Positions 36,253 to 46,398 of a stretch of DNA of 64,000 nucleotides are shown piece by piece. Position 1 is the stretch's first letter; each line of letters opens with the position of its first letter. Position numbers and translations under genes: made by a program. The notes beneath the pieces were generated by a model. That model was not told the DNA's origin. It ran no database searches and saw nothing but the letters and a program-made list of their open reading frames with translations. The DNA comes from an uncultured Pelagibacteraceae bacterium (GTDB taxonomy: Bacteria; Pseudomonadota; Alphaproteobacteria; Pelagibacterales; Pelagibacteraceae): NCBI GenBank assembly GCA_902612235.1, contig CACMCJ010000001.1, forward strand, positions 62,001 through 126,000, in the 5' to 3' direction.

Positions 36253-37226
36253 GTGCAGAACAATTTCAATTTAAGCCAGATATGAAAATATCTGTGAAAC
36301 AAACATTTGGCATAGAAAGTAACATGCAAATAGATGCCTTTTCAAAAAAAAATGAATACGTTCCCAAAATAGATACTGATTATAAATTTGATAAAGACAC
36401 TACACTTGCTATTTTGGCTGGGTTCTCTTTTAATAAAAGAGTTTTGATACAAGGATATCATGGCACAGGTAAGTCAACTCATATCGAACAAGTTGCTGCA
36501 AGATTAAATTGGCCTTGTGTCCGAGTAAATCTTGACAGTCATATAAGTAGAATAGATTTAATTGGTAAAGATGCCATAGTTCTAAAAGACAACAAACAAA
36601 TCACAGAATTTAAAGAAGGTATTTTGCCTTGGTCAATACAAAACCCAGTAGCGCTAGTGTTTGATGAATATGATGCTGGGAGACCTGATGTAATGTTTGT
36701 AATCCAGAGAGTCCTTGAAAGTGATGGAAATTTTACCTTGCTAGATAAAAATAGAGTTTTGGAACAACATGATTTCTTTAGAATTTTCGCAACTACTAAC
36801 ACAGTAGGATTAGGAGATACCTCGGGATTGTATCATGGAACTCAACAAATAAATCAGGGACAAATGGATAGATGGAATATAGTTTCTACACTTAACTACC
36901 TTCCTTTTGAAAAAGAGTTTGAAATTATTCTAGCTAAAAACAAAAACTTAAATAGCAAAGAAGGTAAAGAAATATTATCTAATATGATTAAAGTAGCTGA
37001 CCTAACAAGAAAAGGCTTTATAAACGGTGACATTTCAACAGTGATGAGTCCTAGAACTGTACTGCACTGGGCAGAAAATACATCAATTTTTAAAGATCAT
37101 GGTTATGCTTTTAGAGTTACTTTTTTAAATAAATGCGATGAATTAGAGAAGAAAATTATATCTGAATATTATCAAAGATGTTTTGGGGAAGACTTGCCTG
37201 AGTCTTCCATTAACGTCACATTTTAG
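36249..37226 (+). CDS. cobS: CobS-like AAA+ ATPase (cobaltochelatase subunit family)
   Basis: The 325-residue AAA+ protein shows Walker [11 protein letters not shown], Walker [17 protein letters not shown], and [20 protein letters not shown] with the sensor region. It matches CobS of aerobic cobaltochelatase. The large subunit CobN is not in this window, and SAR11 are reported to lack de novo cobalamin synthesis, so cobalt insertion is doubtful and the name denotes family only. It overlaps the J-domain gene by 4 bases and precedes cobT by 2 bases. Confidence 0.93.
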   Translation: MSAEQFQFKPDMKISVKQTFGIESNMQIDAFSKKNEYVPKIDTDYKFDKDTTLAILAGFSFNKRVLIQGYHGTGKSTHIEQVAARLNWPCVRVNLDSHISRIDLIGKDAIVLKDNKQITEFKEGILPWSIQNPVALVFDEYDAGRPDVMFVIQRVLESDGNFTLLDKNRVLEQHDFFRIFATTNTVGLGDTSGLYHGTQQINQGQMDRWNIVSTLNYLPFEKEFEIILAKNKNLNSKEGKEILSNMIKVADLTRKGFINGDISTVMSPRTVLHWAENTSIFKDHGYAFRVTFLNKCDELEKKIISEYYQRCFGEDLPESSINVTF

Positions 37227-37228
37227 TA

Positions 37229-39022
37229 GTGGAAAAAAAAACTGAAATACTTGAAAATTTTAAAACTGCCATTGGCTCTACAGTAAGATCTCTTTCAAAC
37301 TCTGAAAATATAGAAGTTGTTTTCGGAGACAAAAACCTCAAATCTAATCAAAATATAATCAAATTACCAGAAATTGAAAATATTGATAAAAAAATTAATT
37401 ATAAGCAAATAAGAGCTTTGGCTGACTCAAAATCACTTAAATTAAGATTGAGTGACAATAAGATTTTTAAAACTTTTGAGCCACAGGGAAACATCTCAAG
37501 AAAACTATATGAAATAGCTGAAAAAATTAGATATGAAAAAATTGGCTCAGAACAATTTACTGGAATTAAAAATAATATAACAAATTATTATATAGAAAGG
37601 CTTAATTCATTAGACCTTAAAAATAGTGAAGATAAGATTATAGAGTCATTTGAAAATTACTTAAGAGTTAAATTTTTTGATACCAAAATAGATAAAGAGC
37701 AAGAAAAAAAATTAAAAACTTATAAAAAAGACTTAAACGATAAATTTAAAGATAAAATAAAAAAACTAAGCAGTTTGACCTATGATCAAGCTAAGTATAA
37801 TTCTTTGATTTCTAGTTTAATCTCAGACATGAGCCTGGATGAAGAATTAAAAGATGAAGATATAGATGAAAGAAATAAAGACGAAAAACAAACAAAACCT
37901 AATAAACAAGAGCAAGACACTGAAAAACAAGCCAAGGAACAAGAAATGTCAATTGAAGCAGGAGTTCCTGATGTTGAGAATGAAGCTAAAAGTTCAGATC
38001 AAGAAAGTGAAGAGATTGAAATAGAGGATAAATCTAAAACTTCTGACTTAAGAAAGACTTTTAAAGATATGGCGGGAGATCATAAATACAAGGCTTATAC
38101 GGAAGAATTCGATGAAATAATTAAAGCAGAAGAATTAGAAAACGATGAAGAACTGTCAAGACTAAGAAAAAATTTAGACCAACAATTATTGCAACTTAAA
38201 AACTTCATATCAAAATTAGCAAACAAATTACAAAGAAAATTATTAGCTAAACAAAATAGATCATGGAATTTTGACTTGGAGGAAGGTCTTTTAGACACCT
38301 CAAAATTACCAAGGATAATAATGGATCCTTTTAATTCTCTCTCTTTTAAAAAAGAGAAAGACATTGAATTTAAAGATACTTTGGTAACAATATTAATTGA
38401 TAACTCGGGTTCAATGAGAGGAAAACCGATTTCAGTTGCAGCAATATGTGCTGATATACTTGCTAGAACATTGGAAAGATGTTCAGTAAAAGTTGAAATT
38501 TTAGGATTTACAACAAAACACTGGAAGGGAGGCTCTTCAAGGGAAAAATGGATGAAGAATGATAAACCAATCCTTCCAGGAAGATTAAATGATTTGAGAC
38601 ATATAATTTATAAATCTGCTGACACGCAGTGGAGACAAGGTAAAAATAATATGGGGTTAATGTTAAAGGAAGGTTTATTAAAAGAAAATATTGACGGAGA
38701 GGCTTTAAAATGGGCATACAATAAAATGTCTAGAAGAAAAGAGGAAAGAAAAATTTTAATGGTGATCTCAGATGGAGCACCGGTCGATGACTCAACTTTA
38801 TCAACTAATTCAAGTGATTATTTAGAAACAAATTTAAAAAATGTTGTTAAATGGATTGAAAATAAAACTGACATAGAATTACTCGCAATCGGTATTGGAC
38901 ATGATGTTACTAGGTATTATAATCAGGCAGTAAAAATTACAGACGTTCAAGATTTAGGTGATGTAATGATTAATCAATTAACTGATCTTTTTGTTGAGAA
39001 AAGTAAAAAATCTTTACACTAA
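37229..39022 (+). CDS. cobT: CobT-like VWA-domain protein (cobaltochelatase subunit family)
   Basis: 597 residues: an N-terminal helical domain, a highly acidic charged linker (about residues 205-290), and a C-terminal VWA domain. The MIDAS motif is [12 protein letters not shown], near residue 390, with [13 protein letters not shown] further on. Start is GTG, 2 bases after cobS. CobT pairs with the CobS ATPase as a MoxR/VWA-type chaperone. In the absence of CobN in view, a role in assembling another metalloenzyme is an alternative. Confidence 0.92.
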   Translation: MEKKTEILENFKTAIGSTVRSLSNSENIEVVFGDKNLKSNQNIIKLPEIENIDKKINYKQIRALADSKSLKLRLSDNKIFKTFEPQGNISRKLYEIAEKIRYEKIGSEQFTGIKNNITNYYIERLNSLDLKNSEDKIIESFENYLRVKFFDTKIDKEQEKKLKTYKKDLNDKFKDKIKKLSSLTYDQAKYNSLISSLISDMSLDEELKDEDIDERNKDEKQTKPNKQEQDTEKQAKEQEMSIEAGVPDVENEAKSSDQESEEIEIEDKSKTSDLRKTFKDMAGDHKYKAYTEEFDEIIKAEELENDEELSRLRKNLDQQLLQLKNFISKLANKLQRKLLAKQNRSWNFDLEEGLLDTSKLPRIIMDPFNSLSFKKEKDIEFKDTLVTILIDNSGSMRGKPISVAAICADILARTLERCSVKVEILGFTTKHWKGGSSREKWMKNDKPILPGRLNDLRHIIYKSADTQWRQGKNNMGLMLKEGLLKENIDGEALKWAYNKMSRRKEERKILMVISDGAPVDDSTLSTNSSDYLETNLKNVVKWIENKTDIELLAIGIGHDVTRYYNQAVKITDVQDLGDVMINQLTDLFVEKSKKSLH

Positions 39023-39025
39023 AAA

Positions 39026-39586
39026 TCAAGATTTTGTCTCAGAAAAGTCTCTAATACTAGACAACAAAAGTCTAAAAGGTACCAACATAGATATAGCTAT
39101 AAATAATTTAACTGTTAAATCTCCTAATGCCAAAGAAAGCCATGGTATTTCAGTTGCATAAAAAGCTATTGAAAAAAATAAAAAAGTATCAACAATTGAT
39201 CCTAGAATAGATGATAATAGTGGAGCGATATACCAGGACATTTTCCTAAGTTTGTCAAAAACTTTGATATCTAAATTTTGAGCGATAAAAAAAGCTACGC
39301 CAGATCCAACTGCAATTCTTAATGAAATTACATCAGTAAAATTAGTTGAAATTAATAAAGTCAAAATGATGCCAGTGAAGAATCCAATATAAACAATTTT
39401 TCTTGCAACAAACGTTCCGTAAGCCCTATTAGCCAAATCAGTTATTAAAAAAGTTACAGGATAGCTAAAAGCACCATAAGTTAAAATTTCACTTAATCCA
39501 TAATAATTGATAGGAAATTGTACTAAGTAGTTTGAGCACAATACCACAAAGCCCATGGAGATTGCTAATTTGTAAAAAAGACTCAT
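39026..39586 (-). CDS. Queuosine precursor transporter (YhhQ/VUT family)
   Basis: A 186-residue six-segment membrane protein with the family stretch YGAFSYPVTFLITDLANRAYG and SSILGSIVDTFLFFSIAF. These proteins import queuine or preQ0/preQ1 precursors. It follows rpmB by 1 base on the minus strand and converges with cobT. This indicates uptake, not necessarily synthesis, of the queuosine base. Confidence 0.88.
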   Translation of the reverse strand: MSLFYKLAISMGFVVLCSNYLVQFPINYYGLSEILTYGAFSYPVTFLITDLANRAYGTFVARKIVYIGFFTGIILTLLISTNFTDVISLRIAVGSGVAFFIAQNLDIKVFDKLRKMSWYIAPLLSSILGSIVDTFLFFSIAFYATEIPWLSLALGDLTVKLFIAISMLVPFRLLLSSIRDFSETKS

Positions 39587-39587
39587 T

Positions 39588-39866
39588 TCAAGCTTTAGAA
39601 GAAATAAATGCTTTAATTTTTTTTACTTTATTTGATAATTTGCTATTTTTTACCGATAATAAGTATTTATCTAATCCACCTTTGTAATCAACAGTTCTAA
39701 GAGCTGCATTAGAAACATTTAATTTGATATTTTTTTTTAAAATATCGCTTTTAAATATTACTTTTTTGAGATTTGGGATAAATCTCCTTTTAGTCTTGTT
39801 TTTAGCATGACTTACGTTATGACCTTTCAAAGGCGATATTCCTGTTAATTCACATCTTTTAGACAT
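39588..39866 (-). CDS. rpmB: 50S ribosomal protein L28
   Basis: A 92-residue basic protein. The L28 signature MSKRCELTGISPLKGHNVSHAKNKTKRRF opens it, with NVSNAALRTVDYKGGLDKYLL later. It lies between pyrD (37-base gap) and the queuosine transporter on the minus strand. The cysteine at residue 5 is normal for this family. Confidence 0.97.
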   Translation of the reverse strand: MSKRCELTGISPLKGHNVSHAKNKTKRRFIPNLKKVIFKSDILKKNIKLNVSNAALRTVDYKGGLDKYLLSVKNSKLSNKVKKIKAFISSKA

Positions 39867-39903
39867 AATTTCTTAAGTTATATAATTCTTGTAAATAGAT
39901 GGG

Positions 39904-40950
39904 TCAAGCATTAATTCCAACTGCTTCACTTATATTTTTTAGATTTTCTTTTTTTAAAATTGATATTAGGTCTTTTTTTATTTCTTTAACAATACCTGGG
40001 CCTTTGTAAACCATTCCAGTGTATAACTGTACTGCATCTGCTCCTGCTGTTATCTTTTCGTAAGCACTCTCTCCAGAATCTACTCCTCCTACACCAATAA
40101 TTTTTATTTTTCCTTTGGTTTCTTTGTAAAATTTTTTGATTAGGTGTGTTGAAATATCTTTTAATGGTTGCCCTGATAATCCTCCAATTTCATGTTTTTT
40201 TGTATCAGAAAGATTATCTCTGTTGCTGTCTGTTGTATTTGAAATGATAATTCCTTGAATATTATGCTCACTTATTAATTTTACAATTGTACCTATTTCA
40301 TTATCATTTATATCCGGTGAAATTTTAATTGTTAAAGGGCAATCGATATTATTTTCTTTTGTAATTTTATCAATTCCAGATAACAGTTTTTTCATTTCTT
40401 TTTGATCGTGAAAGTCTCTCAATCTTTCGGTATTTGGTGAAGATATATTTATTGTTATGTAACCAGCATACTTGGCCAATTTTGAAATACATATAAGATA
40501 ATCTTCTTCCTTATTTTTTGTTTCTTTATTTGGACCAATATTTATACCTAAAAAACCATTTGGGAGGTTATTTGAAATCCGTTTTGAAACAGTTTCTGAG
40601 CCGTGATTATTAAATCCAAGTCTATTTATAAGCGCTTTATCTCCTTCTAATCTAAATATTCTTGGTTTAGGATTTCCCAATTGCTGCTTAGGAGTAACAG
40701 TTCCTACTTCAATGAAACCGAAGCCAAATTTAAATAGTGAATTGTAAACCTCAGCACTTTTATCAAAACCGGCTGCTAAACCAATTGGATTTGAAATTTT
40801 TTTGCCTAAAAGACTTGTTTCAAGCATTGCTTCATCAGAAACATAAAAAAAACTTTTTGGAAGAATATTAGCTTTTAAAGATTTTATAGCTAAGTCATGA
40901 GCTACTTCTGGGTCTAGCGAAAATATATAGGGTCTTAATATTGAGAACAT
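39904..40950 (-). CDS. pyrD: Dihydroorotate dehydrogenase (quinone), class 2
   Basis: PyrD oxidises dihydroorotate to orotate in pyrimidine synthesis, passing electrons to quinone. Class 2 features: an N-terminal membrane-associating helix (LRPYIFSLDPEVAHDLA), the start of the barrel NPIGLAAGFDKSAEVYNSL, and the catalytic Ser in TINISSPNTERLRDFHD. Length 348. Its ATG overlaps the lysS stop by 1 base. Fits with UbiG supplying ubiquinone. Confidence 0.96.
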   Translation of the reverse strand: MFSILRPYIFSLDPEVAHDLAIKSLKANILPKSFFYVSDEAMLETSLLGKKISNPIGLAAGFDKSAEVYNSLFKFGFGFIEVGTVTPKQQLGNPKPRIFRLEGDKALINRLGFNNHGSETVSKRISNNLPNGFLGINIGPNKETKNKEEDYLICISKLAKYAGYITINISSPNTERLRDFHDQKEMKKLLSGIDKITKENNIDCPLTIKISPDINDNEIGTIVKLISEHNIQGIIISNTTDSNRDNLSDTKKHEIGGLSGQPLKDISTHLIKKFYKETKGKIKIIGVGGVDSGESAYEKITAGADAVQLYTGMVYKGPGIVKEIKKDLISILKKENLKNISEAVGINA

Positions 40951-42518
40951 TAATTATTTTTTATTTTATCTTTCATTAATTCAATTGTCTCGTTCAATCC
41001 GAAAAAACTGACAAAGTAACCCATTCTAGGGCCGTTTTCCTCTCCAAATACAACTTCGTAAATTAATCTAAACCAATCCCTCAGGTTTTTTTCGTAACCA
41101 TTTTCTTTCCCAGTAGTATAAACAATAGTTTGAATTTCTTCAGGATTTAAACTTTGTTTAATTTCAGATAATTTTGAAACAAGATTTTCTAAAGCTTTTT
41201 TCTCATCCAATGATGGTTTTTTGAATTTTTTATTTGGTTCGACCTTATCTTTAAAATAATTTATAGCAAATTCAGTAAGTCCATCTAAAATTGGGTAATC
41301 TTTAGGTTTTATTTTCTGATGAAATCTATTAATGAATTTCCAAAGAATTTTTTTTTCATCTGCGTTACTTGACCCAACTAAATTTAACAACATTGAAAAT
41401 GGCATAATAATTTTTTCCGAAGGAGGTTTTCCATTATGCACGTGCCAAACTGGGTTTAAAATTTGATCCTTTTCTTTTTGATTTGGATATTTTTCTATAC
41501 TGGTTAAATATTCGTCAACTGTTTTAGGAACAACCTCGGCATAAAGTTTTTTAGCTCTTTTTGGATTAGGATACATATATAAAGTCAAACTTTCTGGAGA
41601 TGCATACCTCAGCCATTGTTCAATAGAAATTCCATTACCTTTTGACTTCGAAATTTTTTCTCCTTTTTCGTCTAAAAAGAGTTCATATGCAAAACCGTTA
41701 GGAGGTTTTTTTCCGAGCGTTAAACAAATCTTGTTTGATAAGATAGCACTTTCAGTTAAATCTTTACCATACATCTCAAAATCAACGTCAAAAGTAAACC
41801 ATCTCATTGCCCAATCTACTTTCCACTGGAGTTTACAATTTCCATTTAAAATACTTGTTTTTATTTTTTCTCCATTATTGTCAAAAACTACCTGTCCACT
41901 TTTTTTATTCATCTCTAGCAATGGTATTTCTAATACTTTCCCAGTTTTTGGACAAATGGGTAAAAAAGGACAATACGATTTCTTTCGTTCCTCTCCTAAA
42001 GTTGGTAAAATAATATTCATAACATCTTCGTACTTCTCTAAAACTCTCATTAATGAATTATTGAAAATTCCTTTTTTATAATTATCAGTCGAGCTTTTAA
42101 AAATAAATTTGAATTTAAACTTATTTAAAAATTCTTTGAGCATTTCATTGTTATGCTCACCAAAACTTTTAAATTTATTAAATGGATCTGGTATATTTGT
42201 TAATGGTTTTCCAAGATTATCTTTTAAAACTTGATCATTAGGAATATTATCAGGAACCTTTCTTAAACCATCCATATCGTCAGAAAAAGTTATTAGTTCA
42301 TGATCAATTTTTCTTATGTGATTTAAAGCATTTATCATCATTGTAGTTCTAGCAACTTCTCCAAAAGTACCAATATGAGGCAATCCACTTGGTCCATAAC
42401 CAGTTTGAAAAGTAATTTTATTTTTTTTTTCTATAATGTCTTTCCTGTCTTTTAAAAGTTTTCTAATTTCTACAAAAGGCCAGGAAGAGGTTGATTGAAT
42501 AAGATTGTTATCTAACAT
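40950..42518 (-). CDS. lysS: Lysyl-tRNA synthetase, class I
   Basis: This is the archaeal-type class I enzyme, not the class II LysRS of most bacteria. The HIGH-type motif is PSGLPHIGTFGEVAR near residue 48, and the KMSKS motif is EKISKSKGNGISIE near residue 290. Cysteines in SYCPFLPICPKTG look like a zinc site. 522 residues. Alphaproteobacteria characteristically have this class. The gene diverges from trkH over 93 bases and is followed by pyrD. Confidence 0.96.
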   Translation of the reverse strand: MLDNNLIQSTSSWPFVEIRKLLKDRKDIIEKKNKITFQTGYGPSGLPHIGTFGEVARTTMMINALNHIRKIDHELITFSDDMDGLRKVPDNIPNDQVLKDNLGKPLTNIPDPFNKFKSFGEHNNEMLKEFLNKFKFKFIFKSSTDNYKKGIFNNSLMRVLEKYEDVMNIILPTLGEERKKSYCPFLPICPKTGKVLEIPLLEMNKKSGQVVFDNNGEKIKTSILNGNCKLQWKVDWAMRWFTFDVDFEMYGKDLTESAILSNKICLTLGKKPPNGFAYELFLDEKGEKISKSKGNGISIEQWLRYASPESLTLYMYPNPKRAKKLYAEVVPKTVDEYLTSIEKYPNQKEKDQILNPVWHVHNGKPPSEKIIMPFSMLLNLVGSSNADEKKILWKFINRFHQKIKPKDYPILDGLTEFAINYFKDKVEPNKKFKKPSLDEKKALENLVSKLSEIKQSLNPEEIQTIVYTTGKENGYEKNLRDWFRLIYEVVFGEENGPRMGYFVSFFGLNETIELMKDKIKNN

Positions 42519-42611
42519 AACTAAGGTTTATTAAATTTTATCTCTAAAATACAGATATAATTGTAAGATATTAAGTTGAATTTTTTAACTATTTAAATAG
42601 TCTCAAAATTT

Positions 42612-44060
42612 ATGGCTACAAACAAAACTGTATTTTTTTTAATTGGAATATTGCTAGTTGTCCTCGGATTTTCTATGCTAGTACCATATTCTATCCAAAT
42701 ATTATATAATGAAGATAGTCATAGTTTCGTTGCTTCATCTTTTATAACCATTTTCATTGGCGTATTATTTGTCTTAGCAAACCTAGATAAAGATTTTAGA
42801 TTAAATTTAAGACAAACATTTTTATTCTCTACTTTAGCATGGTCAATGGTTGCAATCTTTGGTAGTTTGCCCTTTATTCTTTCTCCCGAAAAGTTTTCAT
42901 TTAGTGAGGCATTCTTTGAAAGTATGTCAGGAATAACTACAACTGGAGCAACAGTAATCTCTGACTTAGACAATAGCCCTAAGAGTATTTTATTATGGAG
43001 AGCTATAATGCAGTGGTTAGGTGGAATAGGTATAGTTGTGATGGCAATTACAATTTTACCTTTGTTAAAAGTTGGTGGTATGCAGTTATTTAAAATGGAG
43101 GGCCCAGATAGCACTGAAAAAATTTTACCAAGAACGATTGAAGTTGCTGCAATAATTATATCAACTTACCTAGCATTAACAATTTTTTGTGGTTCTCTTT
43201 ATTGGTTATTCGGAATGTCTATTTTTGATAGCATATCGCATGCAATGACAACGATTGCAACTGGGGGGTTCTCTACTCATAATGACTCGATTGGTTTTTT
43301 TAAAAATTCAAATATTGAAATCATCGCTTGTATTTTTATAGTTTTAGGTAGTATACCATTCATTTCTTACCTAAAATTTGCTCAAGGAAATAAAAAGGTT
43401 TTTTTACAAGACGTACAGATAAGAGGGTTGATTTATTTAATCTTAATGTCGGTTCTTGTAATGTTTTTATATCTCTGGTTCATCGATTCTGAAAACAGTA
43501 TATTAGATAAAATAAGAATATCATCTTTCAATGTGATCTCTATTTTGTCAGGAACAGGTTATGTCACTGATGATTTTGGATTATGGGGAAAGTTTTCACT
43601 TATTTTTTTCTTATTTTTGATGTTTATAGGAGGTTGTGCAGGTTCAACAGCATGTGGAATTAAGATATTCAGGTTACAGATGCTTTTAATTTTTTTAAAA
43701 AACCAAGTAAAAAAATTAATTTATCCAAATAGTATTATTATTTCAAAATATAATAATCAAAAAATTTCAGATAATTTTATAAATTCAGTAATTGTATTTA
43801 TTTTTTCTTTTTTATTCATTTTTTTTCTTATAGCTATGCTTTTATCAATTAGTGGTCTAGATTTTCTCACATCTATTTCTGGGGCTGCCAGTGCTATTTC
43901 TAATGTGGGGCCTGGTCTTGGTGATATGATTGGGCCGAACGGAAATTATAAAGCTATACCTGATCTATCAAAATGGGTATTATCTTTTGGAATGCTGTTA
44001 GGAAGATTAGAACTGTTTGCTGTTTTAGTTTTATTTTTTCCATCGTTCTGGAGAAACTAA
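42612..44060 (+). CDS. trkH: Trk-type potassium uptake protein TrkH
   Basis: A 482-residue polytopic membrane protein with four pore-loop regions, including SGITTTGATVISD, ITTIATGGFSTHND-like stretch, SILSGTGYVTDDF and AISNVGPGLGDMIGP, each a selectivity-filter-like Gly motif. It forms the potassium pore of the Trk system; the TrkA NAD-binding partner is not in this window. It is 9 bases upstream of an AmpG-like permease, but these functions are unrelated. Confidence 0.95.
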   Translation: MATNKTVFFLIGILLVVLGFSMLVPYSIQILYNEDSHSFVASSFITIFIGVLFVLANLDKDFRLNLRQTFLFSTLAWSMVAIFGSLPFILSPEKFSFSEAFFESMSGITTTGATVISDLDNSPKSILLWRAIMQWLGGIGIVVMAITILPLLKVGGMQLFKMEGPDSTEKILPRTIEVAAIIISTYLALTIFCGSLYWLFGMSIFDSISHAMTTIATGGFSTHNDSIGFFKNSNIEIIACIFIVLGSIPFISYLKFAQGNKKVFLQDVQIRGLIYLILMSVLVMFLYLWFIDSENSILDKIRISSFNVISILSGTGYVTDDFGLWGKFSLIFFLFLMFIGGCAGSTACGIKIFRLQMLLIFLKNQVKKLIYPNSIIISKYNNQKISDNFINSVIVFIFSFLFIFFLIAMLLSISGLDFLTSISGAASAISNVGPGLGDMIGPNGNYKAIPDLSKWVLSFGMLLGRLELFAVLVLFFPSFWRN

Positions 44061-44069
44061 AAATTATTT

Positions 44070-45443
44070 ATGGATATTTATAAAAAACAATCATTATCAG
44101 AAACATTCTCTGTTTATTATGACAGAAGAATGATTAGAATTTTATTATTAGGAGCTATTAGCGGTTTTCCATGGGTACTAATTGGAAGTAGTTTAAGTCT
44201 TTGGTTAAAGGAAGATGGTTTAAGCAGAAGTACTATCGGATGGGCGGGATTAATTTTTGCAGTTTACGCATTTAATTATTTGTGGGCACCAATAATTGAC
44301 AGAATAAGAATTCCTTGGCTCACAAATAAACTTGGTCATAGACGTGGTTGGATAGTTTTAATGCAAACCATAATTTTACTAAGTTTAGTGGGTTGGAGTA
44401 CAATAAATCCTACGGCTAATCTAGCATTAGTGATTAGTATTGGACTAATAATAGCAATCGCTTCGGCTACACAAGACATAACAGTAGATGCGTTAAGAAT
44501 TGAACAAATTGGAGAACATGAGGGTAAATCAATGCAAGCGGGTGCGGCTATGGCAGTTGTAGGATGGTGGACTGGATATAAGCTTGGAGGAGTAATAGCT
44601 TTAAATGTAGCTGAATTTTTTGAACTAGCAGGATTTGAAAATTATTGGCAGTTTACATTTTTAATTTTGGGAATAGTGATTATAGCGTGCAATATTGGAT
44701 TAATGTTTGTGCATGAACCGCAGCCAACAGATAGAAAGCACTCGCAAGAACAAACAGACAAAATGATTGAAGATAAATTAGGTTCTTCTAACTTTGCCAC
44801 AAAAATTGTTGCTTGGATCACGGGTACAGTCATAGGTCCAATAATTAGCTTTTTTAAAAAAAATGGCTTTAATATTGCTTTAGCAATATTGGGATTTGTT
44901 TTTCTTTTTAAAATCGGGGAAGCATTTTTAGGAAGAATGTCTGTAATATTTTATAAAGAGATTGGTTTTACTAAATCTGATATCGCTCTATATTCAAAAG
45001 GTCTGGGATGGATAACGACCGTAATCTTTACTTTATTAGGAGGTCTATTTGCAATCAGATCAGGTGTAATAAAAGCTATGTTTGTTTCTGGTATCTTAAT
45101 GGCCTCAACAAATTTGTTATTTTCTTTGTTAGCATGGTCAGGAAAATCTGAATTACTATTTGCAATAGCAGTCATATTCGATGACATGGCAGCTGCGTTC
45201 GCGACTGTAGCTTTCGTTGCTTTTATTTCAATGTTAGTAGATCGGACATATACTGCTACTCAGTATGCCTTACTTGCATCAATTGGGACAGCAGGACGAA
45301 CAACTCTAGCTGCTAGCTCTGGAGCATTGGTAGATTGGTTAAATGGTGATTGGGCAATATTTTTTATTATTACAGCTTTAATGGTTATTCCATCATTAAT
45401 TTTTCTTTATATGATAAGAAATAAATTAAAGCTCAATGACTAA
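44070..45443 (+). CDS. MFS permease, AmpG-like
   Basis: A 457-residue major facilitator with about 12 hydrophobic segments. The first segment LLGAISGFPWVLIGSSLSLWLKEDGLSRSTIGWAG and FNYLWAPIIDRIRIP resemble AmpG, which imports anhydromuropeptides. SATQDITVDALRIEQ is another AmpG-family stretch. The stop overlaps the start of an NlpC/P60 gene by 8 bases, supporting a peptidoglycan-recycling role. AmpG assignment is probable rather than certain. Confidence 0.78.
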   Translation: MDIYKKQSLSETFSVYYDRRMIRILLLGAISGFPWVLIGSSLSLWLKEDGLSRSTIGWAGLIFAVYAFNYLWAPIIDRIRIPWLTNKLGHRRGWIVLMQTIILLSLVGWSTINPTANLALVISIGLIIAIASATQDITVDALRIEQIGEHEGKSMQAGAAMAVVGWWTGYKLGGVIALNVAEFFELAGFENYWQFTFLILGIVIIACNIGLMFVHEPQPTDRKHSQEQTDKMIEDKLGSSNFATKIVAWITGTVIGPIISFFKKNGFNIALAILGFVFLFKIGEAFLGRMSVIFYKEIGFTKSDIALYSKGLGWITTVIFTLLGGLFAIRSGVIKAMFVSGILMASTNLLFSLLAWSGKSELLFAIAVIFDDMAAAFATVAFVAFISMLVDRTYTATQYALLASIGTAGRTTLAASSGALVDWLNGDWAIFFIITALMVIPSLIFLYMIRNKLKLND

Positions 45444-46176
45444 TTATCTCACTAATTCGTACCCTATCATTAATATTTATAAAAAACCTTCGATAAAGTC
45501 TGAAATTGTTACGCAGATGATTTATGGAGATAGTTTTTCAGTTTTAAATAAAACAAACAAATGGCTAAAAATTAAAGTTAGAGAAGACAATTATAAAGGT
45601 TTTATATTAAAAAAAAATTATAAAAATTACTTAAAACCTACTCATAAAATAGATAAATTGAAAGCCAGTATTTATAAATATCCTAGTAAAAAAAGATTTT
45701 CATATTTTTTACCATTTGGATCTAAAATCAAAGTTTTAAGAAAATATTCTAATTTTCTTAAATTTGATAAAGGTTGGATTAGTAAAAATGAGGTTAAATT
45801 ATTATCTTATAAAGAAAAAAGACCATTTAAGAAAATTATGATTTTTAAAAATACAAAGTATAAATGGGGTGGAAAATCTTTTAAAGGTATTGACTGCTCA
45901 GCACTAATACAAGTTTTTTTAAACTTTAATAATAAATACTGTCCTAGAGACGCAAAAGATCAAGTCAAATATTTTAAAAAGAACGTCAAACTAGATAACA
46001 TAAAAAAAGATGACATTATTTTCTGGAAAGGCCATGTTGCTTTGGCAATTTCTAGTAAGAGGCTCATACATGCATATGGACCAATGAAAAAAACTGTAAT
46101 CATGGGAATTAATTATACAATAAAAAGAATTGAGAAAACTGCTAATTTAAAAGTAATCGGGATTAAAAGGCTTTAA
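45436..46176 (+). CDS. NlpC/P60 family peptidase with SH3-like domains
   Basis: 246 residues. Two SH3-like regions occupy about residues 1-125 (IYKKPSIKSEIVTQM, then a second KASIYKYPSKKRFSYFLP). The C-terminal C40 domain has FKGIDCSALIQVFL (catalytic Cys near residue 153), GHVALAIS and RLIHAYGPM (catalytic His). No signal peptide is seen, so it probably works in the cytoplasm on muropeptides brought in by the coupled AmpG-like permease, likely as gamma-D-Glu-diamino acid peptidase. Confidence 0.85.
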   Translation: MTNYLTNSYPIINIYKKPSIKSEIVTQMIYGDSFSVLNKTNKWLKIKVREDNYKGFILKKNYKNYLKPTHKIDKLKASIYKYPSKKRFSYFLPFGSKIKVLRKYSNFLKFDKGWISKNEVKLLSYKEKRPFKKIMIFKNTKYKWGGKSFKGIDCSALIQVFLNFNNKYCPRDAKDQVKYFKKNVKLDNIKKDDIIFWKGHVALAISSKRLIHAYGPMKKTVIMGINYTIKRIEKTANLKVIGIKRL

Positions 46177-46182
46177 AAGGCA

Positions 46183-46213
46183 AAGGCAGCTTCAGTCTCC
46201 CTCCACTGCCCTT
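46183..46213 (-). terminator. Candidate terminator hairpin downstream of tRNA-Ser
   Basis: On the minus strand AAGGGCAG...CTGCCTT can form a 7-bp stem with one bulged G and is followed by a T-rich TTTGCCTTTT. It is downstream of tRNA-Ser (about 90 bases) in the convergent gap with the NlpC/P60 gene, whose stop lies 7 bases beyond it. The hairpin is far more GC-rich than its surroundings. It might also be part of a small RNA. Confidence 0.35.
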
Positions 46214-46304
46214 AAGAATAATTTATCTGATTCTATTAATTAATTTAAGACTCTTTTAGGTTGTATGTGGATATTAAAACTATACTTATTGAGTCTTTAA
46301 AAAA

Positions 46305-46395
46305 TGGCGGAGAGAGAGGGATTCGAACCCTCGAAACGGTTTCCCGTTTACACGCTTTCCAAGCGTGCGCCTTCAACCACTCGGCCACCTCTCCC
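46305..46395 (-). tRNA. tRNA-Ser (GGA)
   Basis: On the minus strand: acceptor GGAGAG-type stem pairing with CTCTCC, anticodon stem CACGC/GCGTG with loop TTGGAAA (anticodon GGA), a long variable arm AAACGGGAAACCGTTT typical of Ser tRNAs, T arm GAGGGTTCGAATCCCTC, discriminator G and an encoded CCA. It begins 3 bases after the stop of a glycosyltransferase gene, so it is cotranscribed with the lepA unit or has an internal promoter. Confidence 0.95.
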
Positions 46396-46398
46396 TTT

